From Vulcanimicrobiota bacterium (GTDB taxonomy: Bacteria; Vulcanimicrobiota; Vulcanimicrobiia; Vulcanimicrobiales; Vulcanimicrobiaceae), in assembly GCA_003136355.1 (NCBI GenBank), contig PLED01000096.1, positions 1 to 46,916 of the forward strand: a stretch of 46,916 nt of DNA, given 5' to 3'. Positions 1 through 9,233 of the stretch are shown here, piece by piece; position 1 is the first letter of the stretch, and every line of letters begins with the position of its first letter. The notes under the pieces were generated by a model. It saw only the letters and a list, made by a program, of their open reading frames with translations. It had not been told where the DNA came from and ran no database searches. Position numbers and translations under genes: made by a program.

Positions 1-1185
1 GCACCCGGAAATGCCGGCACTGCGTCGCGCGGCGTGAATTGGGAGGTCGCGCCGACCAACGGCAAGGCGCTGGGCGCGCGCTGCAAAGCCGAAGGAATCG
101 ATCTCGCCGTTATCGGCCCGGAAACGGCAATCGCGTCGGGAGTCGGCGATCGTCTGCGCGAGGCGGGAATCGCGACGTTCGGCCCGGGTCGTTCCGGCGG
201 ACGTTTGGAGTCGAGCAAAATCTTCGCCAAAAAGTTTATGGAGCGCCACAACATCCCGACCGCGCGCGCGGTCGTCGTGCATTCGCTCGGCGCCGCGCAA
301 AAAGTGCTCGACGAGTGGAACGGCGCGTGCGTGATCAAAGCTGACGGATTGGCATCGGGTAAAGGCGTTGTCGTGACTGCCGATGCAGTCGAAGCGCGCA
401 GCGTGCTGGAGGAGTGGTACGGCGGAAACCGCGTGCCGGGCGGCGGCGCGGATGTGCTACTCGAGGAAAAGCTCGAGGGGCGCGAAGTCAGCGTCTTCGC
501 GATCGGCGACGGGCGCGCGCTGTTTCCGTTTGCGTCGGCTTGCGATTACAAACGCGCGGGCGACGGCGATACGGGTCCGAACACGGGCGGCATGGGCGCA
601 TATTCGCCTCCGCATGGTTTTCCAAGTGACCTCGACGCGCAAGTGCAGGAACGTATCATCGGGCCGGCGCTGCGCGGGTTGCAGGCCGATGGCGAGCATT
701 ACATCGGCGTGCTGTATTGCGGGCTGATGTGGACGCAGAACGGTCCGTATGTGATCGAATTCAACGCGCGGTTTGGCGATCCGGAGACGCAAGTGTTGAT
801 GCCGCGCATCGATGGGGACTTCGCGCTCTTGCTTAAGTCAGCGGCGGATGGAACGCTGGATACGGGTGTAGCGTCGTTGGGCGAACGCGCATGCGTGGGC
901 ATCGTTCTCGCCAGCGCGGATTATCCGCGCAGCAGTACGCCGCTTGCGGACTTGCCACGCGACATGGCGCTGCCTGAAGACGTGCACGCGTTTTGGGGAA
1001 CGTCCACGCCGCAAAACGGTTCGGTGAAGTCGGCGGGCGGCCGGGTTCTTACGGTGAGCGCGCTCGGCGACGATTTACCAGCGGCGCGTGCGCACGCCTA
1101 CGACGCGGTGCGCGATCTCACACAGCGGTTCGGCTCGGCCACCGGCCTTACGTTCCGACGCGACATCGCGCTAGTTACAAGGTAG
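1..1185 (+). CDS. purD: Phosphoribosylamine-glycine ligase (GARS), 5' truncated by window edge
   Basis: This enzyme makes glycinamide ribonucleotide (purine step 2) from phosphoribosylamine, glycine and ATP in the cytosol. The frame is open from base 1 and reads APGNAGTASRG, the conserved end of the PurD N-terminal nucleotide-fold segment. The GTG used by the ORF track at 34 is therefore not the true start, and roughly 30 residues lie outside the window. ATP-grasp motifs are present: KADGLASGKGVVV, GPNTGGMGAYSPP and EFNARFGDPETQ. The C-terminal domain is complete and ends at TAG, so only the N-terminus is missing. The next gene is convergent and separated by a dispersed repeat. purF, purM and purN lie further along, so purine genes are clustered but interrupted. 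Confidence 0.96.
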   Translation, partial: APGNAGTASRGVNWEVAPTNGKALGARCKAEGIDLAVIGPETAIASGVGDRLREAGIATFGPGRSGGRLESSKIFAKKFMERHNIPTARAVVVHSLGAAQKVLDEWNGACVIKADGLASGKGVVVTADAVEARSVLEEWYGGNRVPGGGADVLLEEKLEGREVSVFAIGDGRALFPFASACDYKRAGDGDTGPNTGGMGAYSPPHGFPSDLDAQVQERIIGPALRGLQADGEHYIGVLYCGLMWTQNGPYVIEFNARFGDPETQVLMPRIDGDFALLLKSAADGTLDTGVASLGERACVGIVLASADYPRSSTPLADLPRDMALPEDVHAFWGTSTPQNGSVKSAGGRVLTVSALGDDLPAARAHAYDAVRDLTQRFGSATGLTFRRDIALVTR

Positions 1186-1190
1186 CGCGG

Positions 1191-1253
1191 CCCCTTCGAC
1201 AGGCGCATCTACGATGCGCTGCTCAGGGTGGTTCGACAGGCTCACCATGACAA
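1191..1253 (+). repeat. Dispersed repeat copy 1 (two-part)
   Basis: CCCCTTCGACAGGCGCATC followed by its partial inverted complement GATGCGCTGCTCAGGG, then the second half GGTTCGACAGGCTCACCATGACAA. It fills the whole space between the convergent purD and attH-like genes. The hairpin arm GCGCATC/GATGCGC could act as a bidirectional transcript end. The second half is a slightly diverged core (CACC instead of CAGG). Confidence 0.85.
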
Positions 1254-1255
1254 CG

Positions 1256-2308
1256 TTACAGAATAACGCGCTCGACGTAGCCCGTCAGTTCGACGTAGCC
1301 TTGACCACGCGCACGGTTCGTCGCGGCGTCGCGTACGTCGGTGGCGCCTTCCCAATACGACGGCGACGAACGCAAGACCAATTCTTGGTTTGCAAGCACG
1401 GGCGTAACGTTGAGATCGAGAGACGCTGAAGGCACGCGTACGCGCCAACTGGCCGGATACAATGCGTGCGTAGCGCCACTGCGCCACCGGCTGGTTGCGG
1501 TGACGGTGAATTGGTTGAGCGAAAGCGGGCGCACGCGGCCGTCGCGTTCGATGAGACTGCCCGACGATTGCGGTTCGATCGTGTTGTCCGGCCGGCGGAA
1601 CAGGTAGATCATCAGCTCGCGGCCATCGTCGAGTTGCAGCGACATCCAATCCCAGCCGGTCTCTTCGGAGAGCAGCTGGTTGGTGCCGAACTCATGATCC
1701 ATCCATGATGTACCGCTCACGGCGAGCGTCTTGCCCGCATACGTCAGCACGCCTCGCGTGTGCAGGCGCGAAAACGAATAGTAGTGCGACGCGCAGCTCG
1801 CGCACGCGCCTTTGCGAAAGAGACCGTCGTGGCCGTGAATCGCGGGCGGTTTGAGTGGCTGCTGCGTGAGGGCGAGACGCGTATCGCCGTCATCGGCATG
1901 CAATGTCATGGGGAAGCCCTTGAGCGACCATGTATCCACGTTAACGGCCAGCTTTCCGACGGCGGCCGCGCCCAAGCCGAGAGCAGAGCGCGCGACGCGT
2001 TCGGCGTGAAAGAATTTCCCGCCATTCTGATCGGTGAGCGCAAAATGCGCGGCATAGACTTGATCGCCGCGCCACTTACTGCTGCCGAGGATGCGTTGGG
2101 CTCGCGCGACGTCTTGGGGCCGCACGCGCGCGCGAAAGAATGTGACCTCGTAGCCGAATTTGCGTCCGTCGGCGGCTTTGAGATGTCCGGTGAAATACCA
2201 CCACTCGGTTTGGTATGAGGGATGCGATCCGTGGTCGGCCGGAAAATGAAACGTATAAGGCGCCGTTGCGATGGCAAAAGCAGCCGCGGCGGCGATGAGC
2301 AGTTTCAT
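1256..2308 (-). CDS. Secreted AttH/CrtC-like lipocalin-domain protein of an ABC exporter operon
   Basis: The 350-aa protein has a signal peptide (about residues 1-16) followed by the AttH/carotenoid-1,2-hydratase-like double lipocalin fold. Its N-terminal signature is SYQTEWWYFTGHL, and a second conserved block reads SWMDHEFGTNQL followed by GWDWMSLQLDDGRELMIYLFR. The family is often annotated 'predicted secreted hydrolase'. In AttEFGH-type systems it is the extracytoplasmic partner of an FtsX-type ABC exporter, and the substrate is unknown (probably hydrophobic). The gene overlaps the upstream permease by 4 nt (ATGA), which indicates translational coupling and supports this ATG start. The catalytic status of the family is uncertain, so no reaction is assigned. 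Confidence 0.85.
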   Translation of the reverse strand: MKLLIAAAAAFAIATAPYTFHFPADHGSHPSYQTEWWYFTGHLKAADGRKFGYEVTFFRARVRPQDVARAQRILGSSKWRGDQVYAAHFALTDQNGGKFFHAERVARSALGLGAAAVGKLAVNVDTWSLKGFPMTLHADDGDTRLALTQQPLKPPAIHGHDGLFRKGACASCASHYYSFSRLHTRGVLTYAGKTLAVSGTSWMDHEFGTNQLLSEETGWDWMSLQLDDGRELMIYLFRRPDNTIEPQSSGSLIERDGRVRPLSLNQFTVTATSRWRSGATHALYPASWRVRVPSASLDLNVTPVLANQELVLRSSPSYWEGATDVRDAATNRARGQGYVELTGYVERVIL

Positions 2309-4863
2309 TCTGCGCGCACCGCGTCGGCGGTTGCGATTCGCGCGGCTACCTGGGCAGGATAGATGCCGGCGAGAATTGCGGCGATCAGCACCAGCAGCAG
2401 CGATTCAGCCAGCGGCCAATACGGTACGTGCAAGTGCATCGGCCAGCCGAATGCTTGGCGGTCGATAACGTAGATCAACAGCAACCCCAGTAACATTCCC
2501 GCTCCGATTCCGAATAAACCGCCGAGCACGCCGATGAGCGTTGCTTCGTATAGCACCATATTTCGCACCGAGCGGATCGTTAAACCCAAGTAGCGCAGCA
2601 CGCCGATTTCACGCCGGCGCTCGAGGACGAGCGCGAAGAGCGTGCTCACCACACCCATGACGGCGATCGTGATCGCGATGATATTGAGCGCTTGCGTGAT
2701 GAGGAACGTGCGATCGAAGATGGCGAAGACGACCGCGCGCAGATCGTGGGTGGTTTGCACTTCGACGCGCAGGGGGAGCGCAGCCCGAATGACGCGGGTG
2801 CGTAGGGCATTGAGGTCGGTGCCCGGCTTGGCGTAGACCGAAAACATGCCGGCGGAGTCGTCGCGATAGAGGCGGTTGAACGTGCGCTGGTCGACCATCA
2901 CAGTGCCGGCGTCATTCGAATAATCGTCGTAGATGGCCGCAATGCGGAAAGATGTCGGTCCGGCGGGCGTGTCGAGCACGAGTGCATCGCCCGGATGCAG
3001 ATTCGCCTTTTCCGCAAACGGCGCGCTCACGATGACGCGTGTCGTCCCGGGGAGCGTGCGCGCAAGGGTTGCAGCGTCGGCGCCGCCGGAAACGCGCACC
3101 CAATCGCGTTGTCCGATCGTGCGGAAGTCCGTTCTTGCAAGCGTAATCAGCGATCCGCGACACGGAATCTCTACGCCGCGGAACGTGTCGACGGCGGCTA
3201 CACCCGGCAGCGCGCGAATGCGTTCCGGAATCTTCGCCGGAATGCGCGCGTCGTAGACTTCACCTGAAACGCCCATCGGCCGGACAAAGAGATCGGCGAT
3301 CAGTGTTTGGTCGAGCCATGCGGCCACAGTCGCGCGCAGCGAGAAGACGCTGACGGAGACGCTCACGATCATGGCCACGGCGATCGCCAGCGCCGCGATC
3401 GCCAGACTGTTGCGGCGCGGCGTTCCGCCGAAATTCGCCGCGGCGAGCATGGCGGCGGATGAAAAACCATAGCCGAGGTTTTGCAGCAGGCGCGCCGTCA
3501 CGATCACGCCGAGCGGCACGCACAGCGAGGCGCCCAATATGATGCATAGGGCCGACGCGTAACCGAACAACGGAAGTCCGTCGATGGCCGGCGCTTGCGC
3601 TAAAATGTAGGCGACGCCGAGCAGCAACAGTCCGCCCAGTGACAGCAAGATCGCGAGGCGGGTCATCCGCGGTTCGAAGCCGCGCGAGCCCATGACACGC
3701 GAAGGTTGCGTGCGGGCCGCTTCGACTGCCGGCGCGATCGCGGAGATCATCGCGACGGCAATGCCGAAAAGCAGCGCTTCGATCATGAGACGCGGATCGT
3801 AGAGAACGCGATCGACGTGCGTTCCAACATAGAGCGTGTTCACCGTGTGGGTTACGGCTCCGACCGCTAGACGCGCAAGAAAGTATCCGAAGATTAAGCC
3901 GAGGAAAGAACCGAGCACGCCAAACAGCGCGCCTTCAGTCAAGAAGGCAGCGAAGATCTGTCTGCGCGTCGCGCCAACTGCACGCAACGTTCCAATCTCG
4001 GCGCGCCGCTGCACGACCGAGATGGCGACGGTATTGTAAATCAGGAACGCGCCCACGAGAAGGGCGATCAAGGAAATTGCGGCGAGGTTCACTTGGAAGC
4101 TGCGCAGCAGGCGGCGGACTTCGTCCGTGCGGGTCGCCGGTTCCACGACGCGAGTTCCGGGCGGAACGATCTTTCCGAGTGCGGCTTTCACTTGCGCGAG
4201 ATGTTGCGGCGCGACGATGCAGTCGATGCGATCGATCGTACCGACTTTTCCGAAGAGTTCTTGCGCCGTGACGATGTCGACGAAGACGACGCTCGAGTCC
4301 GCGGCGCTCACGGTGCGCGGGACGATCGCCGCTACGGTAAACGTGACGGGCCGCCCGCCGGCGAGGGCAGCGAAACTGCTACCGATGTGCAGTCCCAAGC
4401 GATCGACGACGCGCTGCGAAACGATCGCGCCGCGACCATCCATCAGACCGTAGGGGTCGGAGGTGTTGCCGCGCACGTCGACGCCTTCAGGCAGCGGCTG
4501 CAGCAAATCTATTCCGAGCACACGCAGGATCTCGCCGGAGTTCGGGTCGCCTTGACGCGCGCCCACGACGATCGAATCTTCGATGACCGGCGAAGCTTGC
4601 ACCACATCGGGCGCGCGCATCACTTTCAAAAGCGTGCGTTCGTCGAATCCGCGTCCTTCACCGAGGACTTGCAGGTTCACGCGGCTCGTTACGATGTTCA
4701 CGTTGGAGGAGAACGAGGCGATTGCGGTCGCATTTGCGAGATCGATGGCGACGAACAGCGCGATGCCGAGCCCGATCGCGAGCAGCGTTACGAAAGACCG
4801 CAAACGGTTTTGCCACATGTAGCCGAGCACTAAGCTTCGGAAGAGGGTGAGGAGCGCTTTCAT
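2305..4863 (-). CDS. ABC exporter permease with two FtsX domains (AttF/AttG-like fusion)
   Basis: The 852-aa inner-membrane protein has an N-terminal TM (about residues 12-35), a large periplasmic MacB-like core domain (about 40-250), and an FtsX domain with three TMs (about 262-390, including IGTLRAVGATRRQIF). A further pair of TMs and a second periplasmic domain follow (about 500-690). A second FtsX domain ends the protein (about 705-850, with REIGVLRYLGLT). The duplicated MacB-PCD/FtsX layout means one polypeptide can supply both halves of a LolCE/MacB-like mechanotransmission exporter. It sits between the ATPase gene and the AttH-like gene. A repeat copy lies in the 90-bp gap to the ATPase gene. 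Confidence 0.92.
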   Translation of the reverse strand: MKALLTLFRSLVLGYMWQNRLRSFVTLLAIGLGIALFVAIDLANATAIASFSSNVNIVTSRVNLQVLGEGRGFDERTLLKVMRAPDVVQASPVIEDSIVVGARQGDPNSGEILRVLGIDLLQPLPEGVDVRGNTSDPYGLMDGRGAIVSQRVVDRLGLHIGSSFAALAGGRPVTFTVAAIVPRTVSAADSSVVFVDIVTAQELFGKVGTIDRIDCIVAPQHLAQVKAALGKIVPPGTRVVEPATRTDEVRRLLRSFQVNLAAISLIALLVGAFLIYNTVAISVVQRRAEIGTLRAVGATRRQIFAAFLTEGALFGVLGSFLGLIFGYFLARLAVGAVTHTVNTLYVGTHVDRVLYDPRLMIEALLFGIAVAMISAIAPAVEAARTQPSRVMGSRGFEPRMTRLAILLSLGGLLLLGVAYILAQAPAIDGLPLFGYASALCIILGASLCVPLGVIVTARLLQNLGYGFSSAAMLAAANFGGTPRRNSLAIAALAIAVAMIVSVSVSVFSLRATVAAWLDQTLIADLFVRPMGVSGEVYDARIPAKIPERIRALPGVAAVDTFRGVEIPCRGSLITLARTDFRTIGQRDWVRVSGGADAATLARTLPGTTRVIVSAPFAEKANLHPGDALVLDTPAGPTSFRIAAIYDDYSNDAGTVMVDQRTFNRLYRDDSAGMFSVYAKPGTDLNALRTRVIRAALPLRVEVQTTHDLRAVVFAIFDRTFLITQALNIIAITIAVMGVVSTLFALVLERRREIGVLRYLGLTIRSVRNMVLYEATLIGVLGGLFGIGAGMLLGLLLIYVIDRQAFGWPMHLHVPYWPLAESLLLVLIAAILAGIYPAQVAARIATADAVRAE

Positions 4864-4866
4864 TCG

Positions 4867-4926
4867 CCTCTCGACATGCGCCCTGAGGGGCGCTGCTCGG
4901 GGTCCTTCGACAGGCTCAGGATGACA
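4867..4926 (+). repeat. Dispersed repeat copy 2 (two-part)
   Basis: CTCTCGACATGCGCCCTGAGGGGCGCTGCTCGGGG followed by an exact core TCCTTCGACAGGCTCAGGATGACA. It lies inside the minus-strand ABC operon, between ATPase and permease, but the repeat itself points along the plus strand. The first half folds as GCGCCC/GGGGCGC. Confidence 0.9.
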
Positions 4927-4953
4927 CTCATTGCTACCATCACACTGCCGCCA

Positions 4954-5607
4954 TCACGTCAGGCGGCCGTCCTGGAGGTGGATTGAGCGGTCGCACTGCT
5001 TCGCGGCTTCGGGGGAATGTGTCGCCATCAAAATCGTTTGACCGCGATCGGCGATGTCACGCAGAAGGTGAAGAACCGTGGTGCCGGAGTGCGAGTCCAG
5101 ATTTCCGGTCGGTTCATCGGCCAAGACCAGAGCGGGTTTATGAATGATCGCGCGCGCGACGGCGGCGCGCTGGGCTTGGCCGCCGGAAAGTTGTGAAGGA
5201 TAGGACGCGGTTTTGTCTGCGATCCCGACGGCTTCGAGCGCCTCTTCCACGCGGCGGTCGATTTCTTTTTGCGGGCACCGCCGTAAAATGAGCGGAAGCG
5301 CCACGTTGCCGGCGACCGTCATCGCGGGCAGCAGGTTAAAGAATTGGAAAACGGTTCCGATTCGATTGCGCCGGAGCGCCGTGAGTCGATCGTCATTGAG
5401 CCGGGTCGTCTCTTGGCCATCGACAAAAACGCTCCCAGAGGTCGGAAGGTCGATGCAGCCGGCCAAGTTCAGCAGCGTGCTTTTTCCGCAGCCGCTCGGG
5501 CCGACAAGCGCGACCATTTCGCCGGGAGCAATTTCAAAAGAAACGCCGTCGACTGCGCGCACGCCGTCATAATCCTTGGTCACCGATACCATCGCAAGGG
5601 CGCGCAC
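4954..5607 (-). CDS. ABC transporter ATP-binding protein, LolD/MacB type
   Basis: The 217-aa cytoplasmic ATPase energises the neighbouring FtsX-type permease. It has Walker A GPSGCGKST, Q-loop VFQFFNLLPAMT, signature LSGGQAQRAA, Walker B LVLADEPTGNLD and H-loop ATHSPEAA. The GTG start at 5607 gives MRALAMVSVTKDY; the in-frame ATG five codons later is an equally plausible start. It is first gene of the ATPase-permease-AttH-like operon and is divergent from purF across a 76-bp region. Confidence 0.93.
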   Translation of the reverse strand: MRALAMVSVTKDYDGVRAVDGVSFEIAPGEMVALVGPSGCGKSTLLNLAGCIDLPTSGSVFVDGQETTRLNDDRLTALRRNRIGTVFQFFNLLPAMTVAGNVALPLILRRCPQKEIDRRVEEALEAVGIADKTASYPSQLSGGQAQRAAVARAIIHKPALVLADEPTGNLDSHSGTTVLHLLRDIADRGQTILMATHSPEAAKQCDRSIHLQDGRLT

Positions 5608-5616
5608 GCCCGCCTT

Positions 5617-5656
5617 GTTCTCGCTGCGCTCCCGCGAGCCCGCTCCAGCATGACAA
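5617..5656 (+). repeat. Degenerate repeat relative (copy 3)
   Basis: TCTCGCTGCGCTCCCGCGAGCCCGCTCCAGCATGACAA resembles the first-arm/core end of the repeat (…GCTCAGGATGACA) with several substitutions. It occupies the divergent region between the ABC ATPase gene and purF. Membership in the family is less certain than for the other copies. Confidence 0.45.
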
Positions 5657-5683
5657 AACGTAGGCCTTCCGAACTAACGAGGC

Positions 5684-7051
5684 ATGTGCGGCGTCGCGGG
5701 AATCTATGCACCGGGGCACGACGCGGCGCGGCTTGCTTTTTTTGCACTCTACGCGCTGCAACACCGCGGCCAGGAGTCGGCGGGCATCGCCGCCGCGGAC
5801 GGCGGCGCGCTGCGATCGCACAAAGAAATGGGCCTCCTCGGCGCCATCTTCGATGAAGAGAATCTGCGCGATCTGACCGGCTACATCTCCGTCGGACATA
5901 CGCGGTACTCTACGACCGGTTCCTCGATCGTCGTCAATGCACAGCCGCTGCTCGAACAAAGCGTGCTGGGCGATTTTGCATTTGCACACAACGGCAATTT
6001 GACCAACACCGACGAGCTGCGCGAGACGCTTTCACCGGGCGTGACGCTGCAGGCGACATCGGACTCCGAAGTCATGGCGAAGCTGATCGTCGAGGGCAGC
6101 GGATCGATGATGGATCGGATTATATCGCTGCTGGAGCGAGCGCGCGGCGCGTATTCGATCGCGCTGTGCACCAAAGACGAACTCTACGCGTTTCGCGATC
6201 CCTGGGGCGTGCGGCCGTTATGCTTGGGAACGTATGGCCAAGGCGGCTACGTGGTGGCTTCCGAGTCGTGCGCGCTGGCGACGATTGGCGCGAGCTATGT
6301 GCGCGAACTCAAACCCGGCGAAGTTATCCGCGTGTCCAAGGACGGTTTCGAATCGGTGATGGTGCGGCCGGGAGAGAAGGCGGCGCTTTGCATGTTCGAG
6401 TACATTTACTTTGCACGTCCCGATTCAAATTTCAGCGGCGAATCTGTCTACATGGCGCGCTACCGGATGGGACGCGAACTTGCGCGCGAGTATCCGGTCG
6501 AAGCCGACGTGGTGATGGCGGTTCCCGACTCTGCGATTCCGGGCGCGATCGGATATGCGGCCGAAGCGCAACTGCCGTATGTCGAGGGGCTGATCAAAAA
6601 CCGGTACATCGGACGCACGTTCATCAGCCCCCAGCAAGATATGCGCAGCCGCGGCGTGCACTTAAAGTTCAATCCGGTCGTCGAGAACCTCAACCAGCAG
6701 CGCGTCGTCGTCGTCGATGATTCGATCGTGCGCGGAACGACGACCCCGCGCATCGTGGAACTGTTGCGCGAAGCGGGCGCATCGGAAGTGCACGTGCGCA
6801 TCAGTTCGCCGCCGATCATGCATCCGTGTTATCTCGGCGTGGATATGGCGACGTACGACGAATTGATTGCCGCCAACCTCACGGTCGAAGAGATTCGCCA
6901 GCGCATCGGCGCCGATTCGTTAGGCTATCTCAGTCTCGACGGCTTGGTCGCTTCGACGGGCCGCAAACGGGACGAGATGTGTTTGGGCTGCTTGACGGGC
7001 ACGTATCCGAACGTTCCGGCCTGGCACGCTTCGCGCGCCGCTCCCGTTTAA
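5684..7051 (+). CDS. purF: Amidophosphoribosyltransferase
   Basis: This is the first committed purine step: glutamine plus PRPP gives phosphoribosylamine. The 455-aa protein begins MCGVAGIY, so Cys2 becomes the N-terminal nucleophile after Met removal. The glutaminase domain covers about residues 2-235 (LQHRGQESAGI, YSTTGSS). The phosphoribosyltransferase domain carries the PRPP loop VVVVDDSIVRGTTT (about 340-353). Cysteines in ALCMFEY, HPCYLG and MCLGCLTG match the [4Fe-4S]-ligand pattern of the Bacillus-type enzyme, so a cluster is likely. The SD-like ACGAGG lies a few bases before the ATG. It is divergent from the ABC operon. Confidence 0.97.
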   Translation: MCGVAGIYAPGHDAARLAFFALYALQHRGQESAGIAAADGGALRSHKEMGLLGAIFDEENLRDLTGYISVGHTRYSTTGSSIVVNAQPLLEQSVLGDFAFAHNGNLTNTDELRETLSPGVTLQATSDSEVMAKLIVEGSGSMMDRIISLLERARGAYSIALCTKDELYAFRDPWGVRPLCLGTYGQGGYVVASESCALATIGASYVRELKPGEVIRVSKDGFESVMVRPGEKAALCMFEYIYFARPDSNFSGESVYMARYRMGRELAREYPVEADVVMAVPDSAIPGAIGYAAEAQLPYVEGLIKNRYIGRTFISPQQDMRSRGVHLKFNPVVENLNQQRVVVVDDSIVRGTTTPRIVELLREAGASEVHVRISSPPIMHPCYLGVDMATYDELIAANLTVEEIRQRIGADSLGYLSLDGLVASTGRKRDEMCLGCLTGTYPNVPAWHASRAAPV

Positions 7052-7063
7052 CGAACGAACGCA

Positions 7064-8392
7064 ATGCGCCGAGCTTTGATAGTGGCCGTATCTCTGTTTG
7101 CCTTGGGCGTGCCAGCCTGTAGCGGCACGAATGCGGTACCCGCAACCGTGCCGCCGGATACGCCAAGCTTTATCGACGCGTGCATAAACGCGACGCCGCC
7201 GCCTGCACCCGCGTCCACGCCTGGCGTGGTGCCCCAGTTGCGCGCGTTTGTGAAAACGCCGATTCGCGGCTTGATCGATTTGGGGCAGATTAACTTCGAA
7301 ATCATGCCCCCGGCGCCATACAACACGCTGTACTATGCCTGCCTGAGTCAAACCGAAATCTCCGGCATAGTCGTGAACGACACGTGGGCCGATCTGCAGC
7401 CTGATTATGCCGGCCAACCGCTTAACACGGCGACCATCGATGCCGCGCTGCAGTTGGTTGAACGATACAATCGCTTTCCGGGGCGCTCGCTCGGCGTGCG
7501 ACTTCGCGTATGGGCCGGCCTCTATGCGCCGGATTGGGCCAAAGCTATCGGCGGCCCGGCCGTGGACATCTGCGATCAGGGCGCGGTACCGCAGCCCGTA
7601 CCCACGTCGACGACGCCGACGCCGTGCCCGGCCGCAGCCATCAAGACCGTCGGACGGTTTTGGTCGGATGCCTACGACGCAGCGTGGCGCGCGCTTCAAA
7701 GTCAGCTTGCGTTGAAGTACGACAACGATCCGTTCGTCACTGAGGTTTCGCTGAGTTCGTGCAGCTCGCTGACGAGCGAGCCATTCGTTCAACCTGAAGA
7801 CAACTATTCACACGCGAACATGCAAGCCAGCGGTTACACCGATGCCGGCTACCAGATGTGTTTGGCGGGTGCCGTTGCGCGCGACTATGCGCCATACTGG
7901 CACGCAACGCCGGTTGATTTTTCATTCAATCCATTCCAGCTCATCGATCCGGTTCCGAAGCAGAGCGACCTCGCCTTCACTGAAAACACGATCGACGCGT
8001 GCCGGGCGCAGCTCGGCAGCCGATGCATCTTGCTCAACGAAACGATGGGAAAGTTCACGCCGGCGCCATCGCCGGCGCCCGGAGCAACTCCGGCGGGCGC
8101 CGCGGAATATTTCGCGATGTGGGAACACATGCATGACGCCGGCGGCACGATTGCCTTTGAGACAGCATCGCCGCCCAACCTTTTGATCGCATGGGGTTCC
8201 AATCTCACGGGTTGGAGCGCAGCGGTGACTATGGCCATTAGGTACGGCGCATCGTCGCTCGAGCTGTTCCCGCCCCAGCGCTCCGGAGTACCCTGCACGA
8301 CGCCGCCCACGCGACTATGGGTCGAGGGTTACACGTGTTTCAGCGATAGCACTATGGCCGGCTGGAAGGGGCAGCTTACGCCGGCGAATTAG
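7064..8392 (+). CDS. Secreted lipoprotein with glycosidase-like (TIM-barrel) features
   Basis: The 442-aa protein has a lipoprotein signal peptide (lipobox GVPAC, Cys near residue 19) and a Pro/Ala-rich linker. A domain follows whose strand motifs resemble GH-type barrels: GIVVNDTWADLQP, VRLRVWAGLYAPDWAK, DPFVTEVSLSS and SSLELFPP. The same ordered motifs occur in the C-terminal half of the 12537-14762 lipoprotein (SLVISWADLEPTKGNFNW, IQVFELYPDEW), so the two appear paralogous at fold level. No family is named with certainty and the catalytic acids are not pinned down. It lies 12 bp after purF on the same strand and overlaps panB tail-to-tail by 4 bp. Expected location is the outer cell surface or periplasm. 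Confidence 0.7.
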   Translation: MRRALIVAVSLFALGVPACSGTNAVPATVPPDTPSFIDACINATPPPAPASTPGVVPQLRAFVKTPIRGLIDLGQINFEIMPPAPYNTLYYACLSQTEISGIVVNDTWADLQPDYAGQPLNTATIDAALQLVERYNRFPGRSLGVRLRVWAGLYAPDWAKAIGGPAVDICDQGAVPQPVPTSTTPTPCPAAAIKTVGRFWSDAYDAAWRALQSQLALKYDNDPFVTEVSLSSCSSLTSEPFVQPEDNYSHANMQASGYTDAGYQMCLAGAVARDYAPYWHATPVDFSFNPFQLIDPVPKQSDLAFTENTIDACRAQLGSRCILLNETMGKFTPAPSPAPGATPAGAAEYFAMWEHMHDAGGTIAFETASPPNLLIAWGSNLTGWSAAVTMAIRYGASSLELFPPQRSGVPCTTPPTRLWVEGYTCFSDSTMAGWKGQLTPAN

Positions 8393-9219
8393 GGGAAGCG
8401 CTTTTCTTTTACGTCTTCCGCGAACGACTGCAGAGCCGCGGTCGCGTTGGTTCCGACGGATGCGTAGCGTTTCGCGAAACTCGGTGAATCCGGATACATG
8501 CCGAGCACGTCGTGCAGCACGAGCACTTGCGAATCGCAGTGCGGACCGGAGCCGATGCCGATCGTCGGAATGGTCAGCATTTCGGTGAGTTCGCGAGCGA
8601 CTTCGTGATCGATCACTTCGAGCACGATGGCATAGGCGCCGGCAGCTTCGATCGCTTTCGCGTCGGCGACTAACCGTTCGCGATTCTTGCGCATCTTGTA
8701 GCCCGGACCTAAACTTGCCGTTTGCGGCATGACGCCGATGTGTCCGACGACGGGAATGCCCGCACTGTAAATCGCACGGATGCGATCGGCGACGAAGGTT
8801 CCGCCTTCCATCTTCACCGAACACGCGCCGCCGTCTTTGACCAAACGGATGGCGTTGCGCGTGGCGTCTTCGTCGCTAACTTGGTACGAGCCGAACGGCA
8901 TGTCGACCATGATGTGCGCGCGCGACGTGCCGCGCACGACAGCGCTCGCGTGGTGAACCATATCTTCGATCGTTACGGGCGTTGTTTCATCGTAGCCGAG
9001 CACGACGTTACCGACGCTGTCGCCAACCAAGATGACATCGATGCCGGCCTTTTCGGCGAATTGCCCGAACGGCGCGTCGTACGCCGTCACGATCGGAAAG
9101 ATCGTGCGGCCCTTGCGGCGCTTTATCGCGCCGGCGGTGACGCGGCGGACCGTGCCCTTTTCGGGTTCGTACGGACGCGCGTTTTCCAGGACGTTCTTGT
9201 GTACGGTGTGCGTAGCCAC
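8389..9219 (-). CDS. panB: 3-methyl-2-oxobutanoate hydroxymethyltransferase
   Basis: Ketopantoate synthesis, the first pantothenate/CoA-specific step, uses methylene-tetrahydrofolate and 2-oxoisovalerate. The 276-aa protein shows the PanB hallmarks TAYDAPFGQFAEKAGID, LVGDSVGNVVLGYDET (Mg-binding Asp), DMPFGSYQVS, VKMEGG and GHIGVMPQ, and ends with the GIGSGPHCDSQVLV block. Initiation is at GTG 9219. A roughly 25-residue basic N-terminal extension precedes the usual start. It lies 14 nt downstream of serpin 1 on the same strand and may share its transcript. No panC or panD is nearby. Confidence 0.96.
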   Translation of the reverse strand: MATHTVHKNVLENARPYEPEKGTVRRVTAGAIKRRKGRTIFPIVTAYDAPFGQFAEKAGIDVILVGDSVGNVVLGYDETTPVTIEDMVHHASAVVRGTSRAHIMVDMPFGSYQVSDEDATRNAIRLVKDGGACSVKMEGGTFVADRIRAIYSAGIPVVGHIGVMPQTASLGPGYKMRKNRERLVADAKAIEAAGAYAIVLEVIDHEVARELTEMLTIPTIGIGSGPHCDSQVLVLHDVLGMYPDSPSFAKRYASVGTNATAALQSFAEDVKEKRFP

Positions 9220-9233
9220 AGTCGACGAACCTT

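Noticed and set aside
1242-1649. Minus-strand ORF overlapping the attH-like gene
   Set aside because: Arg-rich shadow frame of a high-GC gene with no recognisable motif; the attH-like frame has clear family signatures.
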